From NCBI GenBank assembly GCA_963693285.1, contig OY848924.1, positions 7,116,400 to 7,180,399 on the forward strand: a DNA stretch of 64,000 nt, given 5' to 3'. The translations under genes were made by a program, and so were the position numbers. This document shows, piece by piece, positions 50,051 to 60,193 of the stretch. The notes under the pieces were generated by a model, which had not been told where the DNA came from, made no database searches, and saw nothing but the letters and a program-made list of their open reading frames with translations. Within the stretch, counting starts at the first letter, position 1, and every line of letters begins with the position of its first letter. This stretch comes from Xestospongia muta (Eukaryota; Porifera; Demospongiae; Haplosclerida; Petrosiidae).

Positions 50051-50469
50051 TAGTCACATGGGCGTACCATAGCTTTGAAGTGTGTCATGTCATGTGATTA
50101 AATTCCCTGGTGCACGAATAATTAGAACTTTCATAATAATAACAATAACAATACGGTAGACCCATTTGCGCTAGCTACGGGACCTCCTCTTAGCAAAGAG
50201 GGGAGGTTGTAGTTCATTCGATAGTATAACACCTTTTTTTTAATAAGGGGCTCTTCACAACTCGGACAGAGTATAGACGCTCAACTGATTAACTCAGGCA
50301 GCAAGTTCATGCTAAGACATTGAAACACACAACAATTATATGTATAACATATTTTACTTATAGAAATTTTAACTAACTACCAGCTCTGCAACTCAGGTCC
50401 AACAGAGGCTAGTTTACCATTTTCAATGTATTACTATATATATATTATGTATGTATATATATATGCATA

Positions 50470-50504
<35 letters not shown>

Positions 50505-52097
50505 CTTAGTCTCCTACAATATAAAGTAATGTGTCATATAATGATTTTTATGCAGACATGCTTGGTTGTTGATAAGTGTGGTAATTTGAATTAAAACTTT
50601 ATTTCTACTCTGAATAAGGTCAGGATCGGAATAAAAATATTAATGCACGATATCTATAAAAACTATGATTTAAGTAATGTGGTTAACAAGGATATGTAAT
50701 GAGTAACACAAGGTACATAACAAGGAAGGTTTTTTCACTATAGAAAAATGCAAAAACAGAAAGAAGTTATATTGAAATAATAATAATAATAAACACATAA
50801 GATATAACGAAATCACACAACGCTAACGCAAGCACCTGTGATAGTACATGTAAAAACCTTAAAAGGAAATGACTAAATAATAAATCTAGTAAATGAAATA
50901 TCAATGGTATTTAAATTAAATTAATTAAGGCAGTCTTTCTTTACTTCATAGATTTGCTTTGCATTACAAAGAAAGAGAGAGAGAAGAAAGAGAGAAGTAT
51001 TCTAGACACTACTTTAAAAATAAATTTGCACTGTTATGTATCAATGATCTATTTATAACAACCTCCATATATTATACTAAAGTTCTGTATCCAAATGTCT
51101 TACAATCTGCAAAAATTATATATTTCCTTAGTACAGAGAATTATTAATCAGTATATGGTTAAACTTACAGACACTGTACTAATCATAAAGAGGAGGGACA
51201 TAAGCCAATTCAAATGAGGTTTTAATTAATAACTTGAATGTGGCAGGTGGCATAGTCTCTAGAGACTGGACTTGCAACTGATATAGTATTTTGAAATTGA
51301 CAATAAAAGCATAAGTTTTGTTGTATTTCCCTCATGTGACACATATATTCTCTGTTGTTTAGGAAAACATATTTTTATGTTAAAAATGTAAAACTGGGTA
51401 GTGCACAGGCTTGGCTAAGTTTGTGCAAGTTAAGTGCACTGAGAGTCTGTTGTTTCAGTGAGCTCAACCTGTGGTGACCCCATATTGAGCAATCACTTAA
51501 CATATTGAGCAATCACTTAACTTAATTGATAATAGTACAGGCTGTAATATTATATTTTTATTTGGTGTAGATTGGTTACAAAATATCACACATTCAGTAT
51601 ATAATAAACAAGTTAATTCAGATATGAAATCTTAGCAAATCTAATTATATCAGAGTAATCGACACCTCGCCATCATCATCCCTTATGAACTTATGTGGGG
51701 AGGAGAGAGTTGCAGGTCACTGCAGGTGCATCTGCTAGAGCTGCTTAATTCAATAGCTGTTATAACTAGAGAAAAGTTGTATTTGGTTTACGTTACGATA
51801 TCATCTAGTAGAAAAGTAAGTTCTTTTCTATGTGTAATAATAAATATTTGTATAAAGATCTACAAAGTAAGTAAATGGTTGCGTATATGAGTTCGCGTAA
51901 TACAATAACTGCAGTCCGCTGACCACGGTCAGTTGTCCTAGTCCTTCATATGAATAAAAGAAACTGTATACATACAATTTGCATGCCTCGTGTGAGTTTT
52001 ATGTAATTAACAACAGATATAAATTATTGTAACATCAATAATAACAAAATTTTATTATTATAATGTTTATTTATTTTGCAAATAATTCGACTGTCTT
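50051..52097. other. Intergenic region upstream of the receptor
   Basis: The first few hundred bases should hold the receptor promoter. A (TA)n run lies at about 50468..50501. A direct repeat CATATTGAGCAATCACTTAA occurs twice at 51481..51520. A short frame at 51693..51890 may include an untranslated or coding 5' exon of the next gene, but I cannot show a splice that supports it. Confidence 0.4.
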
Positions 52098-53146
52098 TGC
52101 AGTCTCGTACTTACTCTTTCTGCTATATAGTGTTGACTGTGCAACCATTACAGCATGTACAAGGTAGCAGCTGTAATATCCTACAGCCTACGTTGCTTCC
52201 ACCTGCTCCATCAAGGTCTTCAGTATTACAACTCAACACAAATCCACATAGCAACAACATCTCGCAAGGATGCTATGCTTATCCTACTTCTCAGCCTATC
52301 CAATGCAACAGCTTCAGTTCACCTCCAAGACCTGACTTTACTTGTTATCCATCACGGATTCCTCCACAATCCTATGCTTACGGAATGAGTATGAGACCGT
52401 TGCAATGCACACAACCAGTTTGGTATTGTTCATGCTACAACTGCTCTCAACCTATGCAGTCTTTAACCTATAACAACAAACCAGCTGTTCCATTAGTTAA
52501 TTCTCCCACAAATGTTGCACCTGTTTTTCAAGCCATTGAACCTTTTAGACCTAATTTGCCAACAGTCATGAAAACAAATTCCATAAATTTGCCTTTTTCT
52601 CTTGTAGAACAACAGCAATCACCCCAACCTCAAATTCCGACTACCAGAACGAACCCTTTACTCTCTCCACAGCCAAAACAACCAATGTTTCAACCTCAAA
52701 AACCTCAAACAATTTATTACCCTCAATCTTATACTGTTGATACAAGAATGAACCTTTCTCTCAATCAACAACCACAGCCTCAAAACATAATCATGAGAAA
52801 TGGTCCATTACCTCAAACGAAAACAACAATCGCAAAAACCAAGTTTATGTATCAAAATCAACCTCAAACAAAAATGACGGCAAATATTTTTGTGCCTCCA
52901 CCTACTTTTGAAGCAACTGTAAGAATTGAACCAAACTCTTTGCTCTCAATACCAAGTTTACAAGAATCATTAGGTCAGCCACCATTATGCTACAATAATA
53001 TCATGCATACAATACCAATACCACATTTACTTACAGGAATCATTAGGTCAGCCACCATTACACTACAAAAAACTTTGCATTTAACTTTCATATCTTTGGA
53101 AAGTACTATACATATTTCAGTGTATGCCCAACTCATTAATTACTAA
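52098..53146 (+). CDS. Gln/Pro-rich protein, 5' incomplete
   Basis: An open frame entered at an acceptor (TCTTTGCAG before 52098, or the ATTACAG just downstream); there is no ATG at its head, so upstream exons are missing. It encodes about 350 residues rich in Gln, Pro, Asn and Ser (QPQPQN, PQPKQPMFQPQKPQ), with a Cys/Tyr-rich early part (CYAYPTSQP, WYCSCYNCSQPM). There are two possible ends. It can stop at 53146, with an AATAAA 40 bp later. Or it can splice from TTAG at 52973 (GTCAGC donor) in phase with the exon at 53464, giving one large protein. A direct repeat of 30 bp (GAATCATTAGGTCAGCCACC at 52963 and 53037) surrounds this choice. Low-complexity activation or scaffold domain; family unknown. 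Confidence 0.5.
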
Positions 53147-53463
53147 ATCTGTAAAGTAAATACAAACTGTCAAACTACAACGTGCAAATAAAAATTAGTT
53201 GTTAAACTGTGATTGTTTTATTATTATTATATTATAGTAATACATTAGTAACCTGTACCCTTAAGACCTTAATGTCACAGCTGGATATGAAGTCATATTT
53301 TGAGTGGACAGCTTCTGTATTTCATTGTCCAAGCAATTTTAAAACCACCTAATTATGTTAACAGCTTATATTAGAAATGGTTAATCTAATGCATTTTCAG
53401 ACATTATTACTTGTAACTGTAGCCATTGTTGTGATAGATAGTTATCAGCTTGTTTATTCACAG

Positions 53464-56343
53464 AATGTGGTCTCTCAGATGTCTGTTCAAATGTAAACCA
53501 CCTGGAAGGCTATGAAAATCCTGCCACTCCTCTTACCCCTGCCAATCTTTGTATTGTAGAAACACCAGAAGAAGATTTACAAATTTTAGAAGATGATGAA
53601 CCCACCTCACTACAAACAACAGATATTAGCAACAGACTACCATTCATGGATTTTTGTACAAGCGAAAATAATGTTAGTGACTCTTCAGATAACAAATCTA
53701 CAACTATCATTAATACCATAACAGATTTTATAAGACCACCATTGCTAGCATTGTCTGAAATGTCATCTGTCGGTGTCGGCTACTCGTCCCCACCTGTGAC
53801 CACAGTTGTGTCCAGTTCTATGATGGAATCTACAAGCATGACATCAACATTGCCACGACCATCTCTATTTGCTGATAGTGAAGAGATTACTTCGGTCACT
53901 GCAACATCTGTTGGTACCACAACTGGTCCTAACAATACCTGTAGTGACACACTTTCAAAAGAACCACTAAAGGCAATTACAGTTGTGTCCAGTTCTATGA
54001 TGGAATCTACAAGCATGACATCAACATTGCCACGGCCATGTCTATTTGCTGATAGTGAAGAGATTACTTCGGTCACTGCAACATCTGTTGGTACCACAAC
54101 TGATCCTAACAATACCTGTAGTGACACGCTTTCAAAAGAACCACCAAAGGCAATTACAGTTGTGTCCAGTTCTATGATGGAATCTACAAGCATGACATCA
54201 ACATTGCCACGATCGTCTCCATTTGCTGATAGTGAAGAGATTACTTCGGTTACTGCAACATTTGTTGGTGTCACAACTGATCCTAACAACACCTGTAGTT
54301 ACACACTTTCAAAAGAACCACTAAAGGCAATTACAGTTGTGTCCAGTTCTATGATGGAATCTACAAGCATGACATCAACATTGCCACAGCCATATCTATT
54401 TGCTGATAGTGAAGAGATTACTTCGGTCACTGCAACATCTGTTGGTACCACAACTGATCCTAACAATACCTGTAGTGACACGCTTTCAAAAGAACCACCA
54501 AAGGCAATTACAGTTGTGTCCAGTTCTATGATGGAATCTACAAGCATGACATCAACATTGCCACGATCGTCTCCATTTGCTGATAGTGAAGAGATTACTT
54601 CGGTTACTGCAACATTTGTTGGTGTCACAACTGATCCTAACAACACCTGTAGTTTCACACTTTCAAAAGAACCACTAAAGGCAATTACAGTTGTGTCCAG
54701 TTCTATGATGGAATCTACAAGCATGACATCAACATTGCCACGGCCATATCTATTTGCTGATAGTGAAGAGATTACTTCGGTCACTGCAACATCTGTTGGT
54801 ACCACAACTGATCCTAACAATACCTGTAGTGATACACTTTCAAAAGAACCACTAAAGGCATTTACAGTTGTATCCAGTTCTATGATGGAATCTACAAGCA
54901 TAACATCAACATTGCTACAACCGTCTCCATTTGCTGATAGTGAAGAGGTTAGTTCAGTCACTGCAACATTTGTTGATGCCACAACTGATCCTAACAATAC
55001 CTGTAGTGACACACTTTCAAAAGAACCACCACACAGTGTTACAGTGTTATGTTCGAGTGATGATTACGACAAAATGGATGACAAAACTGATACATTAAGT
55101 TTGCTCATTTCTTCAGAAACTGCACCTGCTGATGACTTCGCGTTCAATTCTTTAATCATGCCTATTGACAGCTTCTTAAAGTCACTAGAAAATAGCATTG
55201 ACTTAGATATTAATTTAGTGGAAATGTCATCAAATGACACTCCGTCTCTGAATACAGGTGAGTACTCTAATGATTCAATATTGCCTGTATTCAACGAGTG
55301 TCTACCCTCGTTAGATACCAGCTTGGTACAGCCATCAACTGTGAGCACATTATCCGTTGATGAGATACCACTACCGCCTGTTTCTGATAGCTGCTCTAAT
55401 TATTTGTCACCTCTTGTGATTTCGATACCTCTTGATAAAGTCACCATCCCAAAGTCTCAACCCAATTCTCAGCCTGAATCTCAGACACATTTCCTACCTC
55501 ACTCTACTTCTCTCATCATTTCTATTCCCAAGTCAGTTTGCCATCAGACTAGCGATGTCACTAAAAGGAATAACTCTGTTACCAAAGAAAAAAACCTTAA
55601 GATATCTCATGATACCCTAGTAACAACAGCTCCAAATGATGATACAAAGATCAAGAGAGCTAGTGATACCACTGGTGGCAGTAAAAATAAGTATCCAAGA
55701 AAAGGGAAGAAACATCTTCAAGCTAAAGTCAAGAAAAAGCTTAGAAAAGTATGGATGTTTACACTTTTAATATAGTCATTTAGTTTATAATTACAGCATT
55801 ATAATAGACCTGTATTAATTAATATAAAACAATCTAATATCCATTGTTTTCTTACAGATACTGGCCCAATCTCCGTTACTCTCATCACAAGATAGAAAAG
55901 TTATCAAAAGTTTCTTTTCACATACAGGTAAGTCATAGTCGTTGTGTTTGTGTTTCACATAATAGTATTGGAGTCACTTGTTTAGTAAAACACAAACAGG
56001 TGCTTAACTCATTTGAATTTTGAATTAACATGTAAACACTTCTATTGTGTTATTCAGTAGATGTTGACCAATTTACAAGTGGAATATTGATAACACAGGT
56101 TCCCATAATAACCTATTATTTTTATGTCTTTCAGGTAGCTGTCCTCTCCCACCTAAACCACATCGCAAGTATGCTCTTCGTTATTGTGAAAAATTTCATC
56201 GTTACATTGGTATAGAAATGAACTATATCAACAAGAAATGGCGAGGTGTTTGTCTAACAGATATTACAGATGTAGACAATACAAAATGCCTGGTCTCCAA
56301 GCACAAAAGTAACAAGAGCTTTAAGACTGATAAGGTCATGTGA
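53464..56343 (+). CDS. Ser/Thr-rich tandem-repeat protein, C-terminal exons
   Basis: Exons 53464..55748, 55858..55927 and 56135..56343 join in phase. An acidic start (CIVETPEEDLQILEDDEP) leads to seven 59-residue repeats (VVSSSMMESTSMTSTLP, FADSEEITSVTAT, DPNNTCSDTLSKEP), then an acidic Ser/Asp-rich stretch, a Pro-rich part and a basic segment (KKHLQAKVKKKLRK). The last exon encodes a compact-looking region with HRKYALRYCEKFHRYIGIEM and a basic tail. The first exon begins in phase 1, matching the 52973 donor, so it probably continues the Gln/Pro-rich exon. There is no signal peptide or membrane helix, so a nuclear or cytoplasmic protein is more likely than a mucin. Family not recognised. Confidence 0.6.
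53805..55043. repeat. Seven exact-length 177-bp coding repeats
   Basis: The phrase GTTGTGTCCAGTTCTATGAT begins at 53805, 53982, 54159, 54336, 54513, 54690 and, with one change, 54867, always 177 bp (59 codons) apart. Repeats 3 and 5 are nearly identical (CCACGATCGTCTCC, GGTGTCACAACTG), as are 2, 4 and 6, so a two-unit (354-bp) block has itself been duplicated. The last repeat is the most diverged. Long minus-strand open frames here are mirror artefacts. Confidence 0.97.
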
Positions 56344-56638
56344 CATTGCTACATATGTCATGTGACAACATACCAATATACAGTTTAAGGTAAAGATATA
56401 CACAGATACAATGGACATTTTTTTTTTAACTAACCATTCAAAGCCAGTTATTCAGGTTGATATTCTTGAGTTTCAAATGATTTTTGTTTATTTCATTTTA
56501 TCACTTATTTTTTCAATTGTTATTTGAAATTTTTCAACAAAGTAGACTAAATTTATCCAAAAGTTGCATGGATAATCATAGCTATAATATATAATGTTTT
56601 GCCAAACAATTCTATAATTTCTCTCTAATTAGTAGGTG

Positions 56639-58333
56639 TCAGATTAATGTCTTAAGGACTCCAAAATTTGGACTACCCCAGCCTGACGTGGGATCCCAGC
56701 CTTGAGTAGCAGAAAAACCCTTGCATAGAGCACTACCGTGGTTATTACCCTATTTGAGACAAAGCATGTATAAGCATTACTTTATATTCTTCCCATATAC
56801 CTCACCTTTGTAATATCAAAAAAACCATTACCCTTTAGTTTGTATATCAGAGGATTCATAAATCCCAAAGTACCGAGTCCAGCATTCAATCGTACGTCAT
56901 TCAATAGAGAGATGAGTCCAGCTGTTGTTGGTGCAGAACAGCTGGTACCGTCAACAGGCCATGGAATACTCACATAAATAATGTCAAAGTTAATGGAAAA
57001 TACTGCCAGATCTGGATACGCACGTCCTGATGTGTTAAAATACTTAGTGTCAGGAGCAGCACCACTTTTAAGATAAGTATTTACAGCGTCTCTCTGATAT
57101 GAAGGCATCTGATGTACGTTTGAAAACCCACCACCACTATGATCCCAACATTCGGTCATGCTAATAGTCCCACCCACAGTTGTCACATAGGGGCTACTTG
57201 CTGGCCATGTTGGTTCAAACACACCATGATTAAATATACTACAGGAAGTACCAGAGTCTCCTGATGCAAAGATCAGAGTCCGACCTGAGAGTCCAAGTTT
57301 CATAAACTCCTCTTCAACACGGTTCATAAAAGAAGTGTCGATACTGGACTCTTTGTCACCATAACTAGCAGAGTGCACCCACGGCACATCTGTGCTGTTT
57401 GCTAATTCCAACACCCAGGTCAGGAAGTCCTCTTGATTACCATTAGCACGACTAGTCACTGAATAGAACCAGGTGTCAACATTACGTCCAATAGCACTAA
57501 TGTACTGAACATCTAAATTAGCCTCAATCCCTTGGTTGCTTCCATCATTTTCACCGACTATCTTTACAATTGGTTTCAAAGGCAATTTGAATTGCTGTTG
57601 GAACTCTTTCAAATCTTCAGGACTGAAAAACTGACTTAAAAAACCAGCAACTGCTTGTGAATTTTTCACATTTTTAGAAACATAGCCTTGAACATTATAA
57701 GACTTGTCTATAAAATCAGGTGTTACATCCCCAACACTATTACCATCATCTCTAAGAGCTTTTATAGGTTTTTTCACTGGAACTTTTGGGAACTCACTTA
57801 ATCCAGATACAAAACTGATATATGGAGATAATATTGTCGGTATTGAGTGACTTGTAGAACGAATAGTGGTAAGGTTTTTGTATTCACGGTGTTGGAACTT
57901 GTAAAATGTGGCAGAGAACAGGTTCTCTGCAACTGAGACTGGTATATCTGCTATTGCAAAACCTTCTCCGATAGTGAAACTAGGTTGTACCCCTATAGCT
58001 CCTAGAACCTCCTTGACTTTAGCCACGCCCTCAGGATAACCATGGACATATTTTGCAATTTCTTCTAGAGACATATGGTGTCCATAGTTGGGAGAATCAG
58101 GATCTGACACTGAGAGTAATGTCCTCTCCAACCAATCTCGATTAGTCTGCTTGAGGGCTAAAGTCACATGTACCTAATTTGTAGAACAGAGATAAGTGAT
58201 TCTGTGTTAAATTGACACAAACCAAATCATTTGGTGCTGGTTGGCCAATCTGTTCCCACTGATCCAAAACCGAGCTTCCATGACCACTAGAAGATAGAAG
58301 ACAGAGTAACAGAACCAGATAAGAAGCAGTCAT
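56639..58333 (-). CDS. TPP1: Tripeptidyl-peptidase-I-like sedolisin, copy 1
   Basis: Exons 58223..58333, 56806..58173 and 56639..56749 give 529 residues (human TPP1 is 563). A signal peptide (SYLVLLLCLLSSSGHG) is followed by a prodomain and an S53 catalytic domain. The catalytic set is present: Glu and Asp in GIEANLDVQY, the oxyanion Asp in FASGDSG, and Ser in DGTSCSAPTTAG. The C-terminal exon supplies the calcium-site Asp in GWDPTSGWGSPNFG. TPP1 removes tripeptides from N-termini in the acidic lysosome after self-cleaving its prodomain. The last exon was found by its motif beyond the apparent end of the main frame, after a GTGAGG donor. The 49-bp first intron is at the same place as in copy 2. 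It is divergent from the secreted protein gene at 58874. Confidence 0.93.
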
Positions 58334-58873
58334 GATAGCTTGGGAAACAATTCTAAGGAGGAGCTTTCTAAAGCAAATACTGAACCACTACAATCAGTAG
58401 GAAGTCCTATTGTGGTTTAATTCTATTTGGGGGTGCAGTGGTGTGATTTGTAGTATATACTATACTATGATATATGATAGTATATTTACCAAGAAAACGT
58501 GTACAGCATATGTCAATGGGGTTAAACTATCACTTTTCACATTTTTAGTTTCTTTTGAAGGTGTCTACTGGTTGACAAGTGAGAACAGCTGGTAATTATG
58601 AAGATGAATTGTGGTTTCTTTGTTAACTTGTATTGTAAAATATGAATTGGTTTCTTTTGTATTCAAATGTCATGTCAAGTTGAATAGTAACATGACAGTC
58701 AATCAAGTCATTGTGTTAACACTTTTGTCTTTTTATTCATAATAGGAACTGGGATCTTGTACGTGCCAATGTTTCTAGGTGTACAGCCAGTGAAGTCGCG
58801 ACTATTGTTTAGACTATACGTACTGTGATAAAACTGTAATTCTTATTGTGTAGTGCAGCTCTATTATTGAATA
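58334..58873. promoter_or_regulatory. Shared intergenic region of two divergent secreted-protein genes
   Basis: The 540 bp between the start codons of the minus-strand sedolisin and the plus-strand Cys-rich protein must hold both promoters. I see no clear TATA box; GTATATACTATACTATGATA near 58451 is only a weak candidate. No coding evidence inside. Confidence 0.45.
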
Positions 58874-59788
58874 ATGGTGTGTCTTGTCCATGTTGCCTTG
58901 TTTTTACTTCTCCTCTCAAGTTCAACACTGGGATCACGACAAAAACGACTGTTGCCTAATAATCAGAATTGTGATCCTACTAGTGAGACTTGCTTGAAAG
59001 GGGACCTTATAGACACGAGCATAGCTGATTGTCAGTTCCAGCGTACAGCCAGTCACCCTATTTCATGTACAGTTGAAGGAAAATCAGGTGGATTTATCAG
59101 TTGGGTTGTTGCTCCTGAGAAATATGGATTATGTCAACCAGTTAAGAGTGGTGTTGAATTTGTATGTGGCTCAGCGGGTACTAATACACGTTGTGTGTGT
59201 AGTGATTACAAAGTGAAATGGAACAGATGCCAATGCCAGTATTGGACTGAATCAACACCAGGCGAACACAAGCCTGCCTTCTGTACTGCTCACTATCTTG
59301 GTGGTGATAGTGGAGTTCATCATTACAGCTGTTGCAACAATTGTAACGATAGTATTTCAACTAAGTTACCTAGCTGTGATGGTCAGACTTATGAAGGAGG
59401 AAGTACTGGAAGTTATTGTGGCTCTTGCGGAAAACCAACTGGGGGAGGGGTTCTCAAATGGTATTTCAATTGTGTGAATTGTTCTGTACAATCACAATGT
59501 CAGGCAATCTGTAATAAGAAAGTGTCTACAAAAGCTGGTTTCTGTTGGAAATGGGTTGATTGTTTTAAAGGTTGTTGTTCTGAAGCTTCTAAGAGTTTAT
59601 ATGACTCTTTTCGGATGGTCTCTGATACTGATTCATTCGGTTTTTGTGGGGATACTATCTGTCAGAGCTCTGAAAATCATTTCTCTTGTCCAACAGACTG
59701 TTGTTATCAGGTTAATAGTACCTGTTTAGCTGGTGCTGCTTGTTCACCATCTTGTTGTGAAGAAATAACATGTTGTAGTAACTTATGA
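58874..59788 (+). CDS. Secreted cysteine-rich protein with furin-like site
   Basis: A single exon, 304 residues. The signal peptide MVCLVHVALFLLLLSSSTLG is followed closely by RQKR, a dibasic processing site, so the mature chain probably starts at LLPNN. There are about 40 cysteines, many paired or in CxC spacing (CVCSDYKVKWNRCQCQYW, HHYSCCNNCND), an aromatic Gly-rich centre (CDGQTYEGGSTGSYCGSCG), and a C-terminal CGDTICQSSENHFSCPTDCC motif like the CGDGxCxxxENxxxCPxDC modules of many animal extracellular proteins. It has no membrane helix. I cannot name the family. Its position between two secreted or lysosomal peptidases may be chance. Confidence 0.75.
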   Translation: MVCLVHVALFLLLLSSSTLGSRQKRLLPNNQNCDPTSETCLKGDLIDTSIADCQFQRTASHPISCTVEGKSGGFISWVVAPEKYGLCQPVKSGVEFVCGSAGTNTRCVCSDYKVKWNRCQCQYWTESTPGEHKPAFCTAHYLGGDSGVHHYSCCNNCNDSISTKLPSCDGQTYEGGSTGSYCGSCGKPTGGGVLKWYFNCVNCSVQSQCQAICNKKVSTKAGFCWKWVDCFKGCCSEASKSLYDSFRMVSDTDSFGFCGDTICQSSENHFSCPTDCCYQVNSTCLAGAACSPSCCEEITCCSNL

Positions 59789-59959
59789 TATGCTTCTTAT
59801 TGTTATTACTAAGCTATTTTATTTATTATTTCAGTTCTAATGGCTTTCTTTTAGACAGTAAAATTTAAAAAAAAACATGGTCTTTCAGACAGAAAAAGTT
59901 AAAAAACAAAAGAAAAACATGGTCTTTTAGACAGTAAAAGTAAAAAAAAGAAAAAACAT
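59789..59959. repeat. Decayed AAAACATGGTC repeats next to the tRNA
   Basis: AAAACATGGTCTTTCAGACAG, a close variant, and finally AAAACATGGTCC (the tRNA 3' end) occur in series, each followed or preceded by an A-rich tract. This looks like repeated copies of the tRNA's 3' flank. The A-rich tract next to the tRNA is the T-run terminator on the tRNA strand. Confidence 0.6.
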
Positions 59960-60031
59960 GGTCCATGTGAGTCTCGAACTCACGACCTTCGCGTTATCAG
60001 CACGACGCTCTGCCGACTGAGCTAATGGACC
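59960..60031 (-). tRNA. tRNA-Ile (anticodon GAT)
   Basis: 72 nt, folding as a full cloverleaf: acceptor GGTCCAT/ATGGACC (7 pairs), D-stem GCTC/GAGC, anticodon stem TCGTG/CGCGA with one G-T pair, loop CTGATAA giving anticodon GAT, T-stem GTGAG/CTCAC with loop TTCGAGA. The internal A box (TAGCTCAGTCGG) and B box (GTTCGAGAC) are present, and T-runs follow within 10 nt as a pol III terminator. No intron. Most eukaryotic Ile tRNAs reading AUC/AUU have AAT (inosine); GAT is a minor nuclear type. Confidence 0.93.
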
Positions 60032-60193
60032 ATTCACGTAGAGACCATTGAAAATTACGATATTAGAAATCATTATTATAATGGGACATACACTGGCAAG
60101 CGTTATATTTACGTGCTGTTACTAAACATTCTAAATTAGGTACAAAAACATGTGACTTAGGGTAAGTTGACATAGCAGTTGTATTCTACTAAC

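Noticed and set aside
53780..55012. Minus-strand frames of 170 and 237 codons over the 177-bp repeats
   Set aside because: The repeat unit happens to be open on both strands; plus-strand coding is supported by flanking exons and phases, the minus strand by nothing.
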